From contig CADAUN010000002.1 of assembly GCA_902791085.1 (NCBI GenBank), positions 1 to 22,329 on the forward strand: a DNA stretch of 22,329 nucleotides. The letters run 5' to 3'. A program made the translations under genes and the position numbers. Positions 8,740 to 15,344 of this stretch are shown here, one piece after another (position 1 is the first letter of the stretch; every line of letters starts with the position of its first letter). This DNA is from an uncultured Erysipelotrichaceae bacterium. Its GTDB lineage: Bacteria > Bacillota_I > Bacilli_A > RFN20 > CAG-826. The notes beneath the pieces were generated by a model. The model saw nothing but the letters and a program-made list of their open reading frames with translations. It did no database searches and was not told the DNA's origin.

Positions 8740-8799
8740 AAGAGTTCCGAAAAATAAAGAAGAGGCAAATTGGCTTTCGTGTCATCTTAAGAAACAATG

Positions 8800-8828
8800 G
8801 CTAGAAAGAAAAGGACGCTCAGCGTCCT
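8800..8828 (-). terminator. Rho-independent terminator of recA
   Basis: On the minus strand AGGACGC-TGA-GCGTCCT (8828-8812) is a perfect 7-bp stem followed by TTTTCTTTC. The stem overlaps the recA stop codon (TAG at 8829-8827). It closes the gpsB-rnpB-pgsA-cinA-recA unit and separates it from rny. Confidence 0.85.
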
Positions 8829-9912
8829 ATTCATTGCTAATTTCGCCATTTTCATCTGCAACAGCGCCATTTTCTGACGTTGTCGCGGCATTGTTCTCTT
8901 TTTGAAATGCCTCGCGAATCTTGGCATTGATTTCTTCTTCGCGTTCTGGATTATGGCGGAAGAATTCTTTGGCGGCCTCACGACCATTGCCAATTTTCTC
9001 CCCGTTGATGTCGTACCAATTGCCGGTCTTTTGGATGAACCCAAATTGCAAGCCGAGATCTAAGGTTTCGCCCTCACGCGAAATGCCTTGGCCATAAATC
9101 AAATCCAAGCTGCAGCTTTTGAAAGGCGGAGCCACTTTGTTTTTTACCACTTTTACACGAACCGTATTTCCGATGATGTTAGTGCCTAATTTAATCACGT
9201 CTTGCCGCCGGATATCCAAACGTACCGAGGCATAGAATTTTAAGGCGCGGCCGCCCGTTGTAGTCTCAGGGTTGCCATACATGACACCGACTTTTTCCCG
9301 CAACTGATTGATAAAAATCACCAAGCAGTTGCTCTTGGACAAAATGCCGGCCAATTTACGCATCGCTTTGGACATGAGTCGCGCTTGCAAGCCAACGGAA
9401 TTATCGGACATCACGCCATCCAATTCCTGTTGAGGGACGAGGGCGGCAACAGAATCCACAATGATGATGTCAATCGAACCAGACTGTGCAAGCAAATCTA
9501 CGATTTCTAATGCTTGCTCACCTGAATCTGGCTGCGACAAGATGAGTTCATTGATATCTACGCCTAAGCGGGCAGCATATTCAGGATCAATGGCGTGTTC
9601 TGCATCGATATAAGCAGCGCGGCCGCCTTTCTTTTGTGCTTCGGCAACCGCATGCAGGGCCAAAGTCGTCTTCCCTGACGATTCAGGGCCGAAAATCTCA
9701 ACAATCCGGCCACGAGGATAGCCGCCGACACCGATAGCTTGATCTAATAGCAATGAGCCAGTAGGAATCACATCCACATCGACATGAGGCTTATCGCCCA
9801 TACGCATGACGGAACCTTTTCCATATGCTTTTTCAATCGCTTTTAACGCGTCGGCTAATGCCGCGTCTTTTTCTTTATTATTGTTGGTAATTTCCGTTTC
9901 TTTCTTGGCCAT
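8827..9912 (-). CDS. recA: Recombinase RecA
   Basis: 361 residues from ATG at 9912. This is the RecA recombinase, an ATP-dependent strand-exchange protein and SOS co-protease. Walker A GPESSGKT is at about 75-82. Also present are IIVDSVAALVP (Walker B), FINQLREKVGVMYGNPETTTGGRAL in two blocks (DNA-binding loop and ATP cap), and the acidic, low-complexity C-terminal tail usual for the family. A GTG three codons upstream (9921) also opens the frame, but it overlaps the GAGGAG ribosome-binding site, which is correctly spaced for 9912. The 57-nt gap after cinA holds no recognisable LexA/DinR box and only a weak -10-like TTATTA, so expression probably depends on the upstream operon. Confidence 0.98.
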   Translation of the reverse strand: MAKKETEITNNNKEKDAALADALKAIEKAYGKGSVMRMGDKPHVDVDVIPTGSLLLDQAIGVGGYPRGRIVEIFGPESSGKTTLALHAVAEAQKKGGRAAYIDAEHAIDPEYAARLGVDINELILSQPDSGEQALEIVDLLAQSGSIDIIIVDSVAALVPQQELDGVMSDNSVGLQARLMSKAMRKLAGILSKSNCLVIFINQLREKVGVMYGNPETTTGGRALKFYASVRLDIRRQDVIKLGTNIIGNTVRVKVVKNKVAPPFKSCSLDLIYGQGISREGETLDLGLQFGFIQKTGNWYDINGEKIGNGREAAKEFFRHNPEREEEINAKIREAFQKENNAATTSENGAVADENGEISNE

Positions 9913-9968
9913 AAAACACACTCCTCAATTTTTAATAAGCGGATTTGCCGTCATCGGGACAAATTTTC

Positions 9969-10448
9969 TTAGTTTTCAAAAATCGCAATCAGTCGATCGA
10001 GCATTACATCAACGCAGGCTTCACGGATTTCGTTACGCGATAAGGTAAAATCCTGTTCCATTTCAACCACTCCATAAGCAGTTGCGATGGCCATATTCAC
10101 GCGGCCAACCGGGGCAGCGCCCGCTTCTTTCGTTGGCCCCGCGTTGCCGGTGAAAGAAACCACCACATCTGCGTTTAGCACTTCACGGCCATGAATCGCC
10201 ATACTATCCGCAACTTCTTTGGAAACGAGACCGAATTCGCGAATGGTGTCACGTGAGACCCCGTCTAATTTTGTCTTTAAGTCAGTCGCATAAGTGACTA
10301 ATGATCCACGAAAAACAGTGCTTGCACCTGCGACAGAGCAAATCGAACTGGCAAACAAACCTCCCGTGAGAGATTCCACAGAACCCAAAGTAAGATGTTT
10401 GCTAGATAATGCCTTAATGACACGTGCCGCTTTTTGAAGATCAATCAT
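9969..10448 (-). CDS. CinA C-terminal-domain protein (PncC-type NMN amidohydrolase)
   Basis: 159 residues from ATG at 10448, with AGAGGAAG upstream. It contains only the C-terminal domain of competence/damage-inducible CinA: VESLTGGLFASSIC near the N-terminus, then FRGSLVTYA and GNAGPTKEAGAAPVGRV. In this family the domain deamidates nicotinamide mononucleotide to nicotinate mononucleotide. The ~250-residue N-terminal domain (COG1058, ADP-ribose pyrophosphatase-like) of full-length Firmicutes CinA is absent, although the locus (pgsA-cinA-recA) is the classical one. The start overlaps the pgsA stop by 8 nt, leaving no room for the missing domain. It may be called cinA or pncC. Confidence 0.93.
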   Translation of the reverse strand: MIDLQKAARVIKALSSKHLTLGSVESLTGGLFASSICSVAGASTVFRGSLVTYATDLKTKLDGVSRDTIREFGLVSKEVADSMAIHGREVLNADVVVSFTGNAGPTKEAGAAPVGRVNMAIATAYGVVEMEQDFTLSRNEIREACVDVMLDRLIAIFEN

Positions 10449-11079
10449 GTTTTTCTTCCTCTTGGAACACAAAACGGTTCCTCACTAGATAAATAACGCC
10501 CGAAAGTAACGAGAAGAATAAAGCAAGATCGCATAAAATCATGGCAATGCGACCATTCGTATTCCAGCCTAAATCAAAATAAGAGAAGGGCCAGCCATTT
10601 AAGAACACGACCGGCAAAGCAATCATTTGAAAAATCGTTTTTAATTTCCCGAAGACGTTTGCAGCTAGAACCTTTCCTTTGCCGGCGGCAATAAAGCGTA
10701 AGGCATCGACTACTAAATCACGCGCAATCATCGGTATCGTGCAATAAAGAGGAATGGCGAAATTGCCCCAACGAGGCAAAGAGAGATAAATCAAGGCGGA
10801 ATCGACCAAAAGCTTATCTGCGACAGGATCTAAGAATTTTCCTAAGTCGGTGACTTCATTTCGACTTCGTGCCAAATAACCGTCCAAGGCATCCGTGGCG
10901 CTTGCCACAATAAAGACCACACAAGAAATCAAATAAACCAAATTGATAGAACCGCTGGGGCCATAGGCTAATGGCACATAACCTTGAGTTTCCGAAAGAA
11001 CATCGATGGTAAGCCAAAAGGCCAATAACGCCAGCACCAAGATGATACGCGCTGTGGTAATCTTCGTTGGTAAGTTCAT
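10441..11079 (-). CDS. pgsA: CDP-diacylglycerol-glycerol-3-phosphate 3-phosphatidyltransferase
   Basis: 212 residues from ATG at 11079. It makes phosphatidylglycerol-phosphate, the committed step to PG and cardiolipin. The CDP-alcohol phosphotransferase motif is complete: DALDGYLARSRNEVTDLGKF followed by LDPVADK. Several hydrophobic segments span the chain (for example IILVLALLAFWL, LVYLISCVVFIVASA and LALFFSLLSGVIYLV). An ATG six codons upstream (11097) opens the same frame, but it lies at the 3' end of the RNase P RNA and has no ribosome-binding site. The chosen start has AAGGA eight bases upstream. cinA overlaps its stop. PgsA next to cinA-recA is the Bacillus arrangement. Confidence 0.95.
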   Translation of the reverse strand: MNLPTKITTARIILVLALLAFWLTIDVLSETQGYVPLAYGPSGSINLVYLISCVVFIVASATDALDGYLARSRNEVTDLGKFLDPVADKLLVDSALIYLSLPRWGNFAIPLYCTIPMIARDLVVDALRFIAAGKGKVLAANVFGKLKTIFQMIALPVVFLNGWPFSYFDLGWNTNGRIAMILCDLALFFSLLSGVIYLVRNRFVFQEEEKHD

Positions 11080-11098
11080 AAGCACATTCCTTTTCATG

Positions 11099-11430
11099 AG
11101 TATCCGGTCCGATAAGCCATGTTCTGTCGAGGGCGAAAATTAATCTCAGGTTTCCCTGGAAAGGTCAGCTTCGGTTTGCTTTCCTTTCTTCCCCTACCAA
11201 ATTTGGGTTTCTCGCTTGTGGGGTTTACCAACGTTTCATCTTGCTATCGCTAGCAAGCTCGTCTCTGTGGCACTTTATGGCTCTTCGGCTACGGGAGTCG
11301 ATTCGCCGCCGTCACGCACTCCTGCGTGCCTAGGCTTATGGCTTCGCCTAGCGCAATCACTACGGTCATCACAGACCGTGCGAGCATGGACTTTCCTCTG
11401 GTTACCCAGCAATCGCCTGGACCGGAGAGA
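11099..11430 (-). ncRNA. rnpB: RNase P RNA
   Basis: About 330 nt on the minus strand. It carries the universal conserved blocks in order: GAGGAAAGTCCATGCTCGCA, then GTAGTG, AAAGTGCCACAG, GTAAACCCC, GCGAGAAACCCAAATTTGG, TAGGGGAA, and finally ACAGAACATGGCTTAT near the 3' end. The ends are set by helix P1, GGTCCGG-type pairing of 11419-11425 with 11104-11110. The block pattern resembles the Bacillus class (type B) but the molecule is shorter than the ~400 nt of B. subtilis. It sits 14 nt below the gpsB stop (gpsB-rnpB adjacency is also seen in Bacillus) and about 20 nt above pgsA, with no terminator on either side. The ends are estimates to within ~10 nt. Confidence 0.96.
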
Positions 11431-11444
11431 ATGAAGGATGAGGT

Positions 11445-11858
11445 TCAAGAGCTTCGTTTCTTTAGCGTACGCGGATCGTATCCCAATTGCCAAACAAACA
11501 ATTCGAGCGCTTGGATGCGCTTAATGTAATTGATGTTTTGCGCATTGAGATTCGGATCGGCGGAAGAAATGCCAGCTAATTTATTTTTGTAGGAGGCATT
11601 TTCTAGCTCTAAATCGTGAATTCTCTTTTTTGCTTCTGCCAATTCGGAAGAAGTGTTTTGCGCTTGTCGGGCAAGCGCTTGTTTTTGCATTTCGAGCAAA
11701 GCGGCATCACGGCGTGCGATTTCCGCTTGGAAAACCTGATAATCTTTGATGATGTGGTCCAAGAAGTCATCCACTTCCAACGCGTCATAACCTTTTACGT
11801 CTTTGGTGAATTTCTTGTTTAGAATTTCTTTGGTTGTCAAAATTTTCGTTTCCGCCAT
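11445..11858 (-). CDS. gpsB: Cell-division protein GpsB (DivIVA family)
   Basis: 137 residues from ATG at 11858. Small cytoplasmic coiled-coil protein that docks penicillin-binding proteins at the division site. The N-terminal DivIVA-type membrane-binding domain (LTTKEILNKKFTKDVKGYD, ALEVDDFLDHII) is followed by a coiled coil (about 45-105). A C-terminal segment NINYIKRIQALELFVW matches the GpsB helical trimerisation region (DxLKRLxxLExxVF). It is longer than usual GpsB (~100-115). The frame is open to 11924, but those extra codons lie upstream of the TATAAT box. There is no Shine-Dalgarno, and -10 TATAAT ends 10 nt before the ATG, so the mRNA leader would be only a few nt. Confidence 0.9.
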   Translation of the reverse strand: MAETKILTTKEILNKKFTKDVKGYDALEVDDFLDHIIKDYQVFQAEIARRDAALLEMQKQALARQAQNTSSELAEAKKRIHDLELENASYKNKLAGISSADPNLNAQNINYIKRIQALELFVWQLGYDPRTLKKRSS

Positions 11859-11868
11859 GACTTGTTTT

Positions 11869-11874
11869 ATTATA
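11869..11874 (-). promoter_or_regulatory. -10 box of gpsB
   Basis: Perfect TATAAT, 10 nt upstream of the gpsB ATG; the -35 region is weak (TTCCTT at 17 nt). With initiation about 7 nt downstream, the leader would be about 4 nt. It probably drives gpsB and, by read-through, rnpB-pgsA-cinA-recA. Confidence 0.55.
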
Positions 11875-11887
11875 AGAAAAAGACGGG

Positions 11888-11910
11888 AGAAAAGGAAGCC
11901 ATAGGCTTCC
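11888..11910 (-). terminator. Hairpin with short T-run between gpsB and the exonuclease gene
   Basis: GGAAGCC-3 nt-GGCTTCC (11894-11910) is a perfect 7-bp stem. Read on the minus strand it is followed by TTTTCTCC and, further on, CTTTTTC. No minus-strand gene ends here. If it works as a terminator it would stop antisense transcription coming from nth through recU and the exonuclease gene. It could instead be part of the gpsB control region, because it overlaps its weak -35. Confidence 0.4.
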
Positions 11911-12018
11911 CATTTCATTGGCACTGCTATAAAGCAAAGGAAGTTTTATTTGTTGACGTTTTCGTGAAACTCTATCGCTTGCTGCGCTTCGTGTGCAATG
12001 GCATGGCTTTGCCTTGGG

Positions 12019-12027
12019 TGCTACAAT
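12019..12027 (+). promoter_or_regulatory. Extended -10 promoter of the exonuclease gene
   Basis: TGCTACAAT, an extended -10 box (TGN plus a 5/6 match to TATAAT). It ends 6 nt before the ATG at 12034, which puts the expected transcription start on the A of the ATG. The -35 is poor (TGGCAT at 17 nt). Confidence 0.6.
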
Positions 12028-12033
12028 GGTCAC

Positions 12034-12765
12034 ATGCAAATTTTAAGGCGTGAATTAAAATCCCCTAAAGCATTGGTCTTTCTAGATTTTGAAGCAACGG
12101 CATATACGGCCGAAATGATCGAATTTGGGGCGGCTATCGCGCTCTTGAACAAAAACGATTCTTATGTTCCTTTGCCCGGGACATTCAAGCGTTATGTGAC
12201 GGCGAAACATGAAATTGGTCGCGTCGTAAAAAAGCTGACAGGGATTGACGAAGAATTGTTACAAAAAGAGGGACGCCCTTTTGGCGAAGTCCTTGCCGAC
12301 TTCCGCAAATATGTCGGACGATATTGGGAAGATGCCCGTTTTGTTTTGTTTGGTGATTATGACATCAGAATCTTACAAAAAACGGCTGAATTACATAAAG
12401 ACTGCGAGATTTCCTATATTCGTCAAATTCAACGAAATCATTATGACTTTCAACGTTTTATCGGCCGCTATATTCAAGACCAGAATGGTAATCCTCTATC
12501 ATTAGAACATGACCTAGAAGTTTTTTCTCTAGACTTCAAGGGCCATGAGCACGACGCCGCTGACGACGCCAGAAATTTGATGTTGCTTCTATTGGCTGTC
12601 GAAGAACATCCCGAAATCTTAAAAGCTCGTTATCCGAATGTCTTACGAAATCTAGCCAGCAAGAAAATTGGGAAGCCAGTCGCTTGCCTTATCGAAAAGC
12701 TCTCTTCTGGGAAAGACGTCAGTGCAAAAGAATGGCAAAACTGGCTGGAGGATTATTTTTCATGA
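12034..12765 (+). CDS. DEDDh 3'-5' exonuclease (KapD/DnaQ-like)
   Basis: 243 residues. RNase T/DnaQ-type exonuclease fold. Motif I is FLDFEAT (D18, E20), motif II FGDYDIRIL (Asp 108 or 110), and motif III HDAADDARN with H173 and D178 in the H-x4-D spacing of DEDDh enzymes. It resembles KapD-type exonucleases of Bacilli, whose substrate is not settled (small RNA or DNA ends). An ATG 12 codons upstream (11998) exists but precedes the -10 box, so 12034 was chosen; there is no Shine-Dalgarno. The gene overlaps recU by ATGA, suggesting translational coupling and perhaps a shared role in DNA repair (inference). The C-terminal ~60 residues have no motif I recognise. Confidence 0.87.
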   Translation: MQILRRELKSPKALVFLDFEATAYTAEMIEFGAAIALLNKNDSYVPLPGTFKRYVTAKHEIGRVVKKLTGIDEELLQKEGRPFGEVLADFRKYVGRYWEDARFVLFGDYDIRILQKTAELHKDCEISYIRQIQRNHYDFQRFIGRYIQDQNGNPLSLEHDLEVFSLDFKGHEHDAADDARNLMLLLLAVEEHPEILKARYPNVLRNLASKKIGKPVACLIEKLSSGKDVSAKEWQNWLEDYFS

Positions 12766-13364
12766 AGATCCATTACCCAGCCGGTGTCAAAGCCCCTACC
12801 AATTCGCGCGAGATTACGTCTAAAACGAAACGACGGATACGTCCGAAAATAGCCGTCGGAAACCGCGGGATGGCTTTCGAGGCCGCGATCAATGCGACTA
12901 ACGACTATTATCTAGAGAAAGGCATCGCGGTAATTCATAAAAAACCAACCCCTATCCATATTGTGAAAGTGGATTACCAAAAAGGGGCCAAAATCACTGA
13001 AGCCTATTTTCAAGAACCTTCGACTACCGATTACAATGGCATTTATCGTGGAAAATATATCGATTTCGAAGCTAAATCAACGCATTCTTCCACTTCTTTC
13101 CCGCTCGCAAATATTGCTCCGCAACAAGTGAAGCATCTTCGTGCCGTCTTAAAGCTCGGTGCTGTCGCTTTTTTCTTAATCGACATTGTCAAGCAAGACG
13201 AAGTGTATCTTGTTCCGGCAACATATGTTTGTGATTTCTGCGAAGAAAAACCGCGCGGTTCGATTCCATTAGATGAAATTCGTTCCCATGGCTATCGTGT
13301 GGAAGAAAAATACAATCCGCGACTCGACTACTTACCCATCTTAGATGCACACTTCTTTTTGTAA
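12762..13364 (+). CDS. recU: Holliday junction resolvase RecU
   Basis: 200 residues from ATG at 12762 (B. subtilis RecU is 206). It cleaves four-way junctions during recombination and chromosome segregation. Conserved blocks are GNRGMAFEAAIN, GIAVIHKKPTP, and STTDYNGIYRGKYIDFEAKS with the acidic/Lys catalytic cluster (D90, E103, K105), followed by TSFPLANI. The frame is open further upstream (12684), but those codons lie in the exonuclease gene. The chosen start overlaps its stop (ATGA) and has GGAGG ten bases before. The usual partner ponA is not beside it. Its last 37 bases overlap the nth gene on the other strand, and no terminator is visible. Confidence 0.96.
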   Translation: MKIHYPAGVKAPTNSREITSKTKRRIRPKIAVGNRGMAFEAAINATNDYYLEKGIAVIHKKPTPIHIVKVDYQKGAKITEAYFQEPSTTDYNGIYRGKYIDFEAKSTHSSTSFPLANIAPQQVKHLRAVLKLGAVAFFLIDIVKQDEVYLVPATYVCDFCEEKPRGSIPLDEIRSHGYRVEEKYNPRLDYLPILDAHFFL

Positions 13365-13978
13365 TAACGACAATATTTTTGAAGCCCGCAACGTTCGCAT
13401 TCAGGCTTTCTAGCATGACAAATTTGTCGACCGAAAGCGATCCAAGCATGATGTAAAAAAATCCAGTTTTCCCTAGGAAAAGTCCGCTCAAGTTTCTTTT
13501 CCACCTCTGCTGGACTCTTCTTTTCTGAGGCATATCCAAGTCGCGTAGCAACGCGATGCACATGCGTATCTACCGGAAAATAAGGGGCGATTCCTTGTTC
13601 CAATAAGAAGACGCCTGCCGTCTTGTTTCCGACGCCTGGAAGGGTCATTAATGCTTCTTTGGTGGAAGGCACTATACCATGGTAATCCGTCACCAAGATT
13701 TTGGCTAAAGCCGATAAATTCTTTGCTTTGTTTTGATATAAGCCCAAAGAACGCAGATGGTTCTTTAAATCTTCTAAAGGAGCGTTTGCCATCGTTTCCG
13801 GCGTAGGATAATCACGAAACAGAGAGGGGGTCACGCGATTTACTGAGGCATCCGTAGTCTGAGCGGAAAGCAATATCGCGCAAAGGCATTCAAAGGGATT
13901 ATGGAAAAGTAACGAAGTGGTCGCTGAAGAAAAGGAAGTCTCAAAATAAGTTTGTACAGCTTGGTCTTTTTCGGTCAT
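13328..13978 (-). CDS. nth: Endonuclease III (DNA glycosylase/AP lyase)
   Basis: 216 residues from ATG at 13978. It removes oxidised pyrimidines and nicks abasic sites. The helix-hairpin-helix LPGVGNKTA (113-121) includes the catalytic Lys119. Catalytic Asp137 is in FPVDTHVHR. The C-terminal [4Fe-4S] loop has C187-x6-C194-x2-C197-x5-C203. A start six codons upstream (13996) is possible, but the chosen ATG overlaps the dnaD stop in ATGA form. dnaD-nth is a conserved Bacilli pair. The 3' end runs 37 nt into the end of recU (opposite strand); both reading frames are intact there. Confidence 0.97.
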   Translation of the reverse strand: MTEKDQAVQTYFETSFSSATTSLLFHNPFECLCAILLSAQTTDASVNRVTPSLFRDYPTPETMANAPLEDLKNHLRSLGLYQNKAKNLSALAKILVTDYHGIVPSTKEALMTLPGVGNKTAGVFLLEQGIAPYFPVDTHVHRVATRLGYASEKKSPAEVEKKLERTFPRENWIFLHHAWIAFGRQICHARKPECERCGLQKYCRYYKKKCASKMGK

Positions 13979-14649
13979 TTTGTGTCTTTTCCCCACAAAG
14001 AACGGGCAGCTTCAACCGTTTCTTGAACACTTTTGTCCCAATGATCGGATACACCAGAAGCGCCTTCTAACTCGATGTCACTTTGCTTGCGCCGGTTGAC
14101 CAAAGTGCGATCAACCGCCTTAATGGTCTTTTTTCCATTGGTTAACGTATCTAACAAAGCATTACGAATCTCTTCTTCCGTGAAACCAGAATCTAGCCAT
14201 TCCGACAAATATTGGTTTTCAATCGGAGACAAGGTTCGCGACCATTTCTCCTCGAACAATTGAATCAAGGCCTGAACCTGGGCTTGCTTTTTAGGCTGGT
14301 CAGCGTCATACCCATCTCGCGTCAAAGCATCAGAAAATTCTTGACGGCAACGTTCTTTTAAAGGGGCTAGAGATGTCGTCATTTTCTTGTCTTTGCCACT
14401 TTCATAAACCAAAAAACCTTTCTTTAACAAAGAAGACATAATGCCATCGATTTTGCTGGCAGAAAAATTCATTTTCAAGGATAACAAATCGGCGGTCACG
14501 AAAGTGTTTCCCTGTTCGATTAAGTGATCTAACATCAAACAAACAGCCAATTCGTCTTCCCCTAAGCCAAGCCTTGCATAAGAATCGATCAGCAAATAGG
14601 GAAAGCTGATGGCGTTTAGCATTGCGTTTCGTACCATAAGGGCGTCCAT
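13975..14649 (-). CDS. dnaD: DNA replication protein DnaD
   Basis: Up to 224 residues. It is a component of the Gram-positive primosome that remodels DNA at oriC and restart sites and helps load DnaC helicase. The N-terminal winged-helix domain covers about 10-100 (ISFPYLLIDSYARLGLGEDE and onward). The C-terminal DnaB_2/DnaD-like domain is at about 125-190, with FEEKWSRTLSPIENQYLSEW and the AVDRTLVNRRK end matching the conserved YxxxIxxxW-type motif loosely. Alternative ATGs exist at 14637 and 14622. None has a clear ribosome-binding site, so the exact start is open. The longest form overlaps the cca 3' end by 34 nt, which suggests coupled translation. nth follows with a 4-nt overlap. Confidence 0.9.
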   Translation of the reverse strand: MDALMVRNAMLNAISFPYLLIDSYARLGLGEDELAVCLMLDHLIEQGNTFVTADLLSLKMNFSASKIDGIMSSLLKKGFLVYESGKDKKMTTSLAPLKERCRQEFSDALTRDGYDADQPKKQAQVQALIQLFEEKWSRTLSPIENQYLSEWLDSGFTEEEIRNALLDTLTNGKKTIKAVDRTLVNRRKQSDIELEGASGVSDHWDKSVQETVEAARSLWGKDTK

Positions 14650-15251
14650 CCTTTCTTTTTTTCTTCTTCTAATTTTGCGGAATTAATGGTTTGAAGTAAG
14701 TCGTAATTCTTTTGAATCGCTTCTTTGGTCTTTTCCTCTAAGCGAAACGATAGCAATTTGGCAAAGCGTTCCGCGCGGCAAATCCGCAAAGGGTCTTCTT
14801 GAATCCGTTTTGTAGGATCTCCCAAAAAACGGATGAGATGTTGTTTTAAATCGTCTTCACCATGGCAATAATCCAATAAATGATAATGTTCATCAAGATA
14901 AAGCGCATTAATGGTGAAATCACGTCTTGGGTAATCCAATTTAGGATCTTTCACAAAACGTAAGAAGGAAGGATGACGATGGTCACGATATTCCCCTTCC
15001 TCTCGTAAAGTCGTCACATCGACCCAATGGCCCAGTACTTTTACTTGCAAGGAGCCATAACGACGAAAAGTGTCTTTGACTTCAGACAAATAAGGCAACA
15101 TGTCTTCAGGTAAAGCGTCCGTCACAAAATCCAAGTCGGAAAAAGGTCGTTTCAATAGCCAATCGCGAACGCTGCCACCGACTAAATATAAAGAAAAGCC
15201 ATGTTCACGATAACAATGGGCGAGTACGTCAAATTCCATGAGATGCTGCAT
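14616..15251 (-). CDS. CCA-adding enzyme/poly(A) polymerase head domain, C-terminally truncated
   Basis: 211 residues; normal class II CCA-adding enzymes have ~400. The nucleotidyltransferase head is complete: GGSVRD (25-30), catalytic D39/D41 (SDLDF), RRDFTINAL (109-117), and EDPLRICRAERF (from 152). The protein then stops shortly after the INSAKLEEE helix that would lead into the neck, and the body and tail tRNA-binding domains are missing. The next bases are the intact dnaD gene, so no frameshifted remainder is present. It may be a tRNA nucleotidyltransferase reduced to head and neck, a partner of a second protein, or a decayed copy. An extended -10 TGTTAAGAT ends 6 nt before this ATG, and no Shine-Dalgarno is seen, so 15251 is favoured over the Met four codons later. 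Confidence 0.85.
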   Translation of the reverse strand: MQHLMEFDVLAHCYREHGFSLYLVGGSVRDWLLKRPFSDLDFVTDALPEDMLPYLSEVKDTFRRYGSLQVKVLGHWVDVTTLREEGEYRDHRHPSFLRFVKDPKLDYPRRDFTINALYLDEHYHLLDYCHGEDDLKQHLIRFLGDPTKRIQEDPLRICRAERFAKLLSFRLEEKTKEAIQKNYDLLQTINSAKLEEEKKKGWTPLWYETQC

Positions 15252-15257
15252 AAGAGA

Positions 15258-15266
15258 ATCTTAACA
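15258..15266 (-). promoter_or_regulatory. Extended -10 promoter of the truncated cca gene
   Basis: TGTTAAGAT on the minus strand (TGN plus TAAGAT, 4/6 to consensus). It ends exactly 6 nt before the ATG at 15251, and no -35 is recognisable. It lies just downstream of the hup terminator, as expected for a fresh start of transcription. Confidence 0.45.
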
Positions 15267-15290
15267 CAAAGAAGAAAGGTGTTTGGTTTG

Positions 15291-15320
15291 AAAAAAAAGA
15301 AAAACCATCCGAGCGGATGG
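15291..15320 (-). terminator. Rho-independent terminator of hup
   Basis: On the minus strand CCATCC-GCTC-GGATGG (15320-15305) is followed by TTTTTCTTTTTTTT. It lies 25 nt below the hup stop and is a strong intrinsic terminator. Confidence 0.93.
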
Positions 15321-15344
15321 CTTTTGAATTGTCAACGAAAATAA

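Noticed and set aside
9913..9968. LexA/DinR operator before recA
   Set aside because: No CGAAC-N4-GTTCG-like sequence is present in the gap; only a weak -10-like TTATTA is seen.
11216..11529. Short open frames on both strands over 11216-11529
   Set aside because: They lie mostly on the RNase P RNA gene; the conserved RNA blocks explain the sequence.
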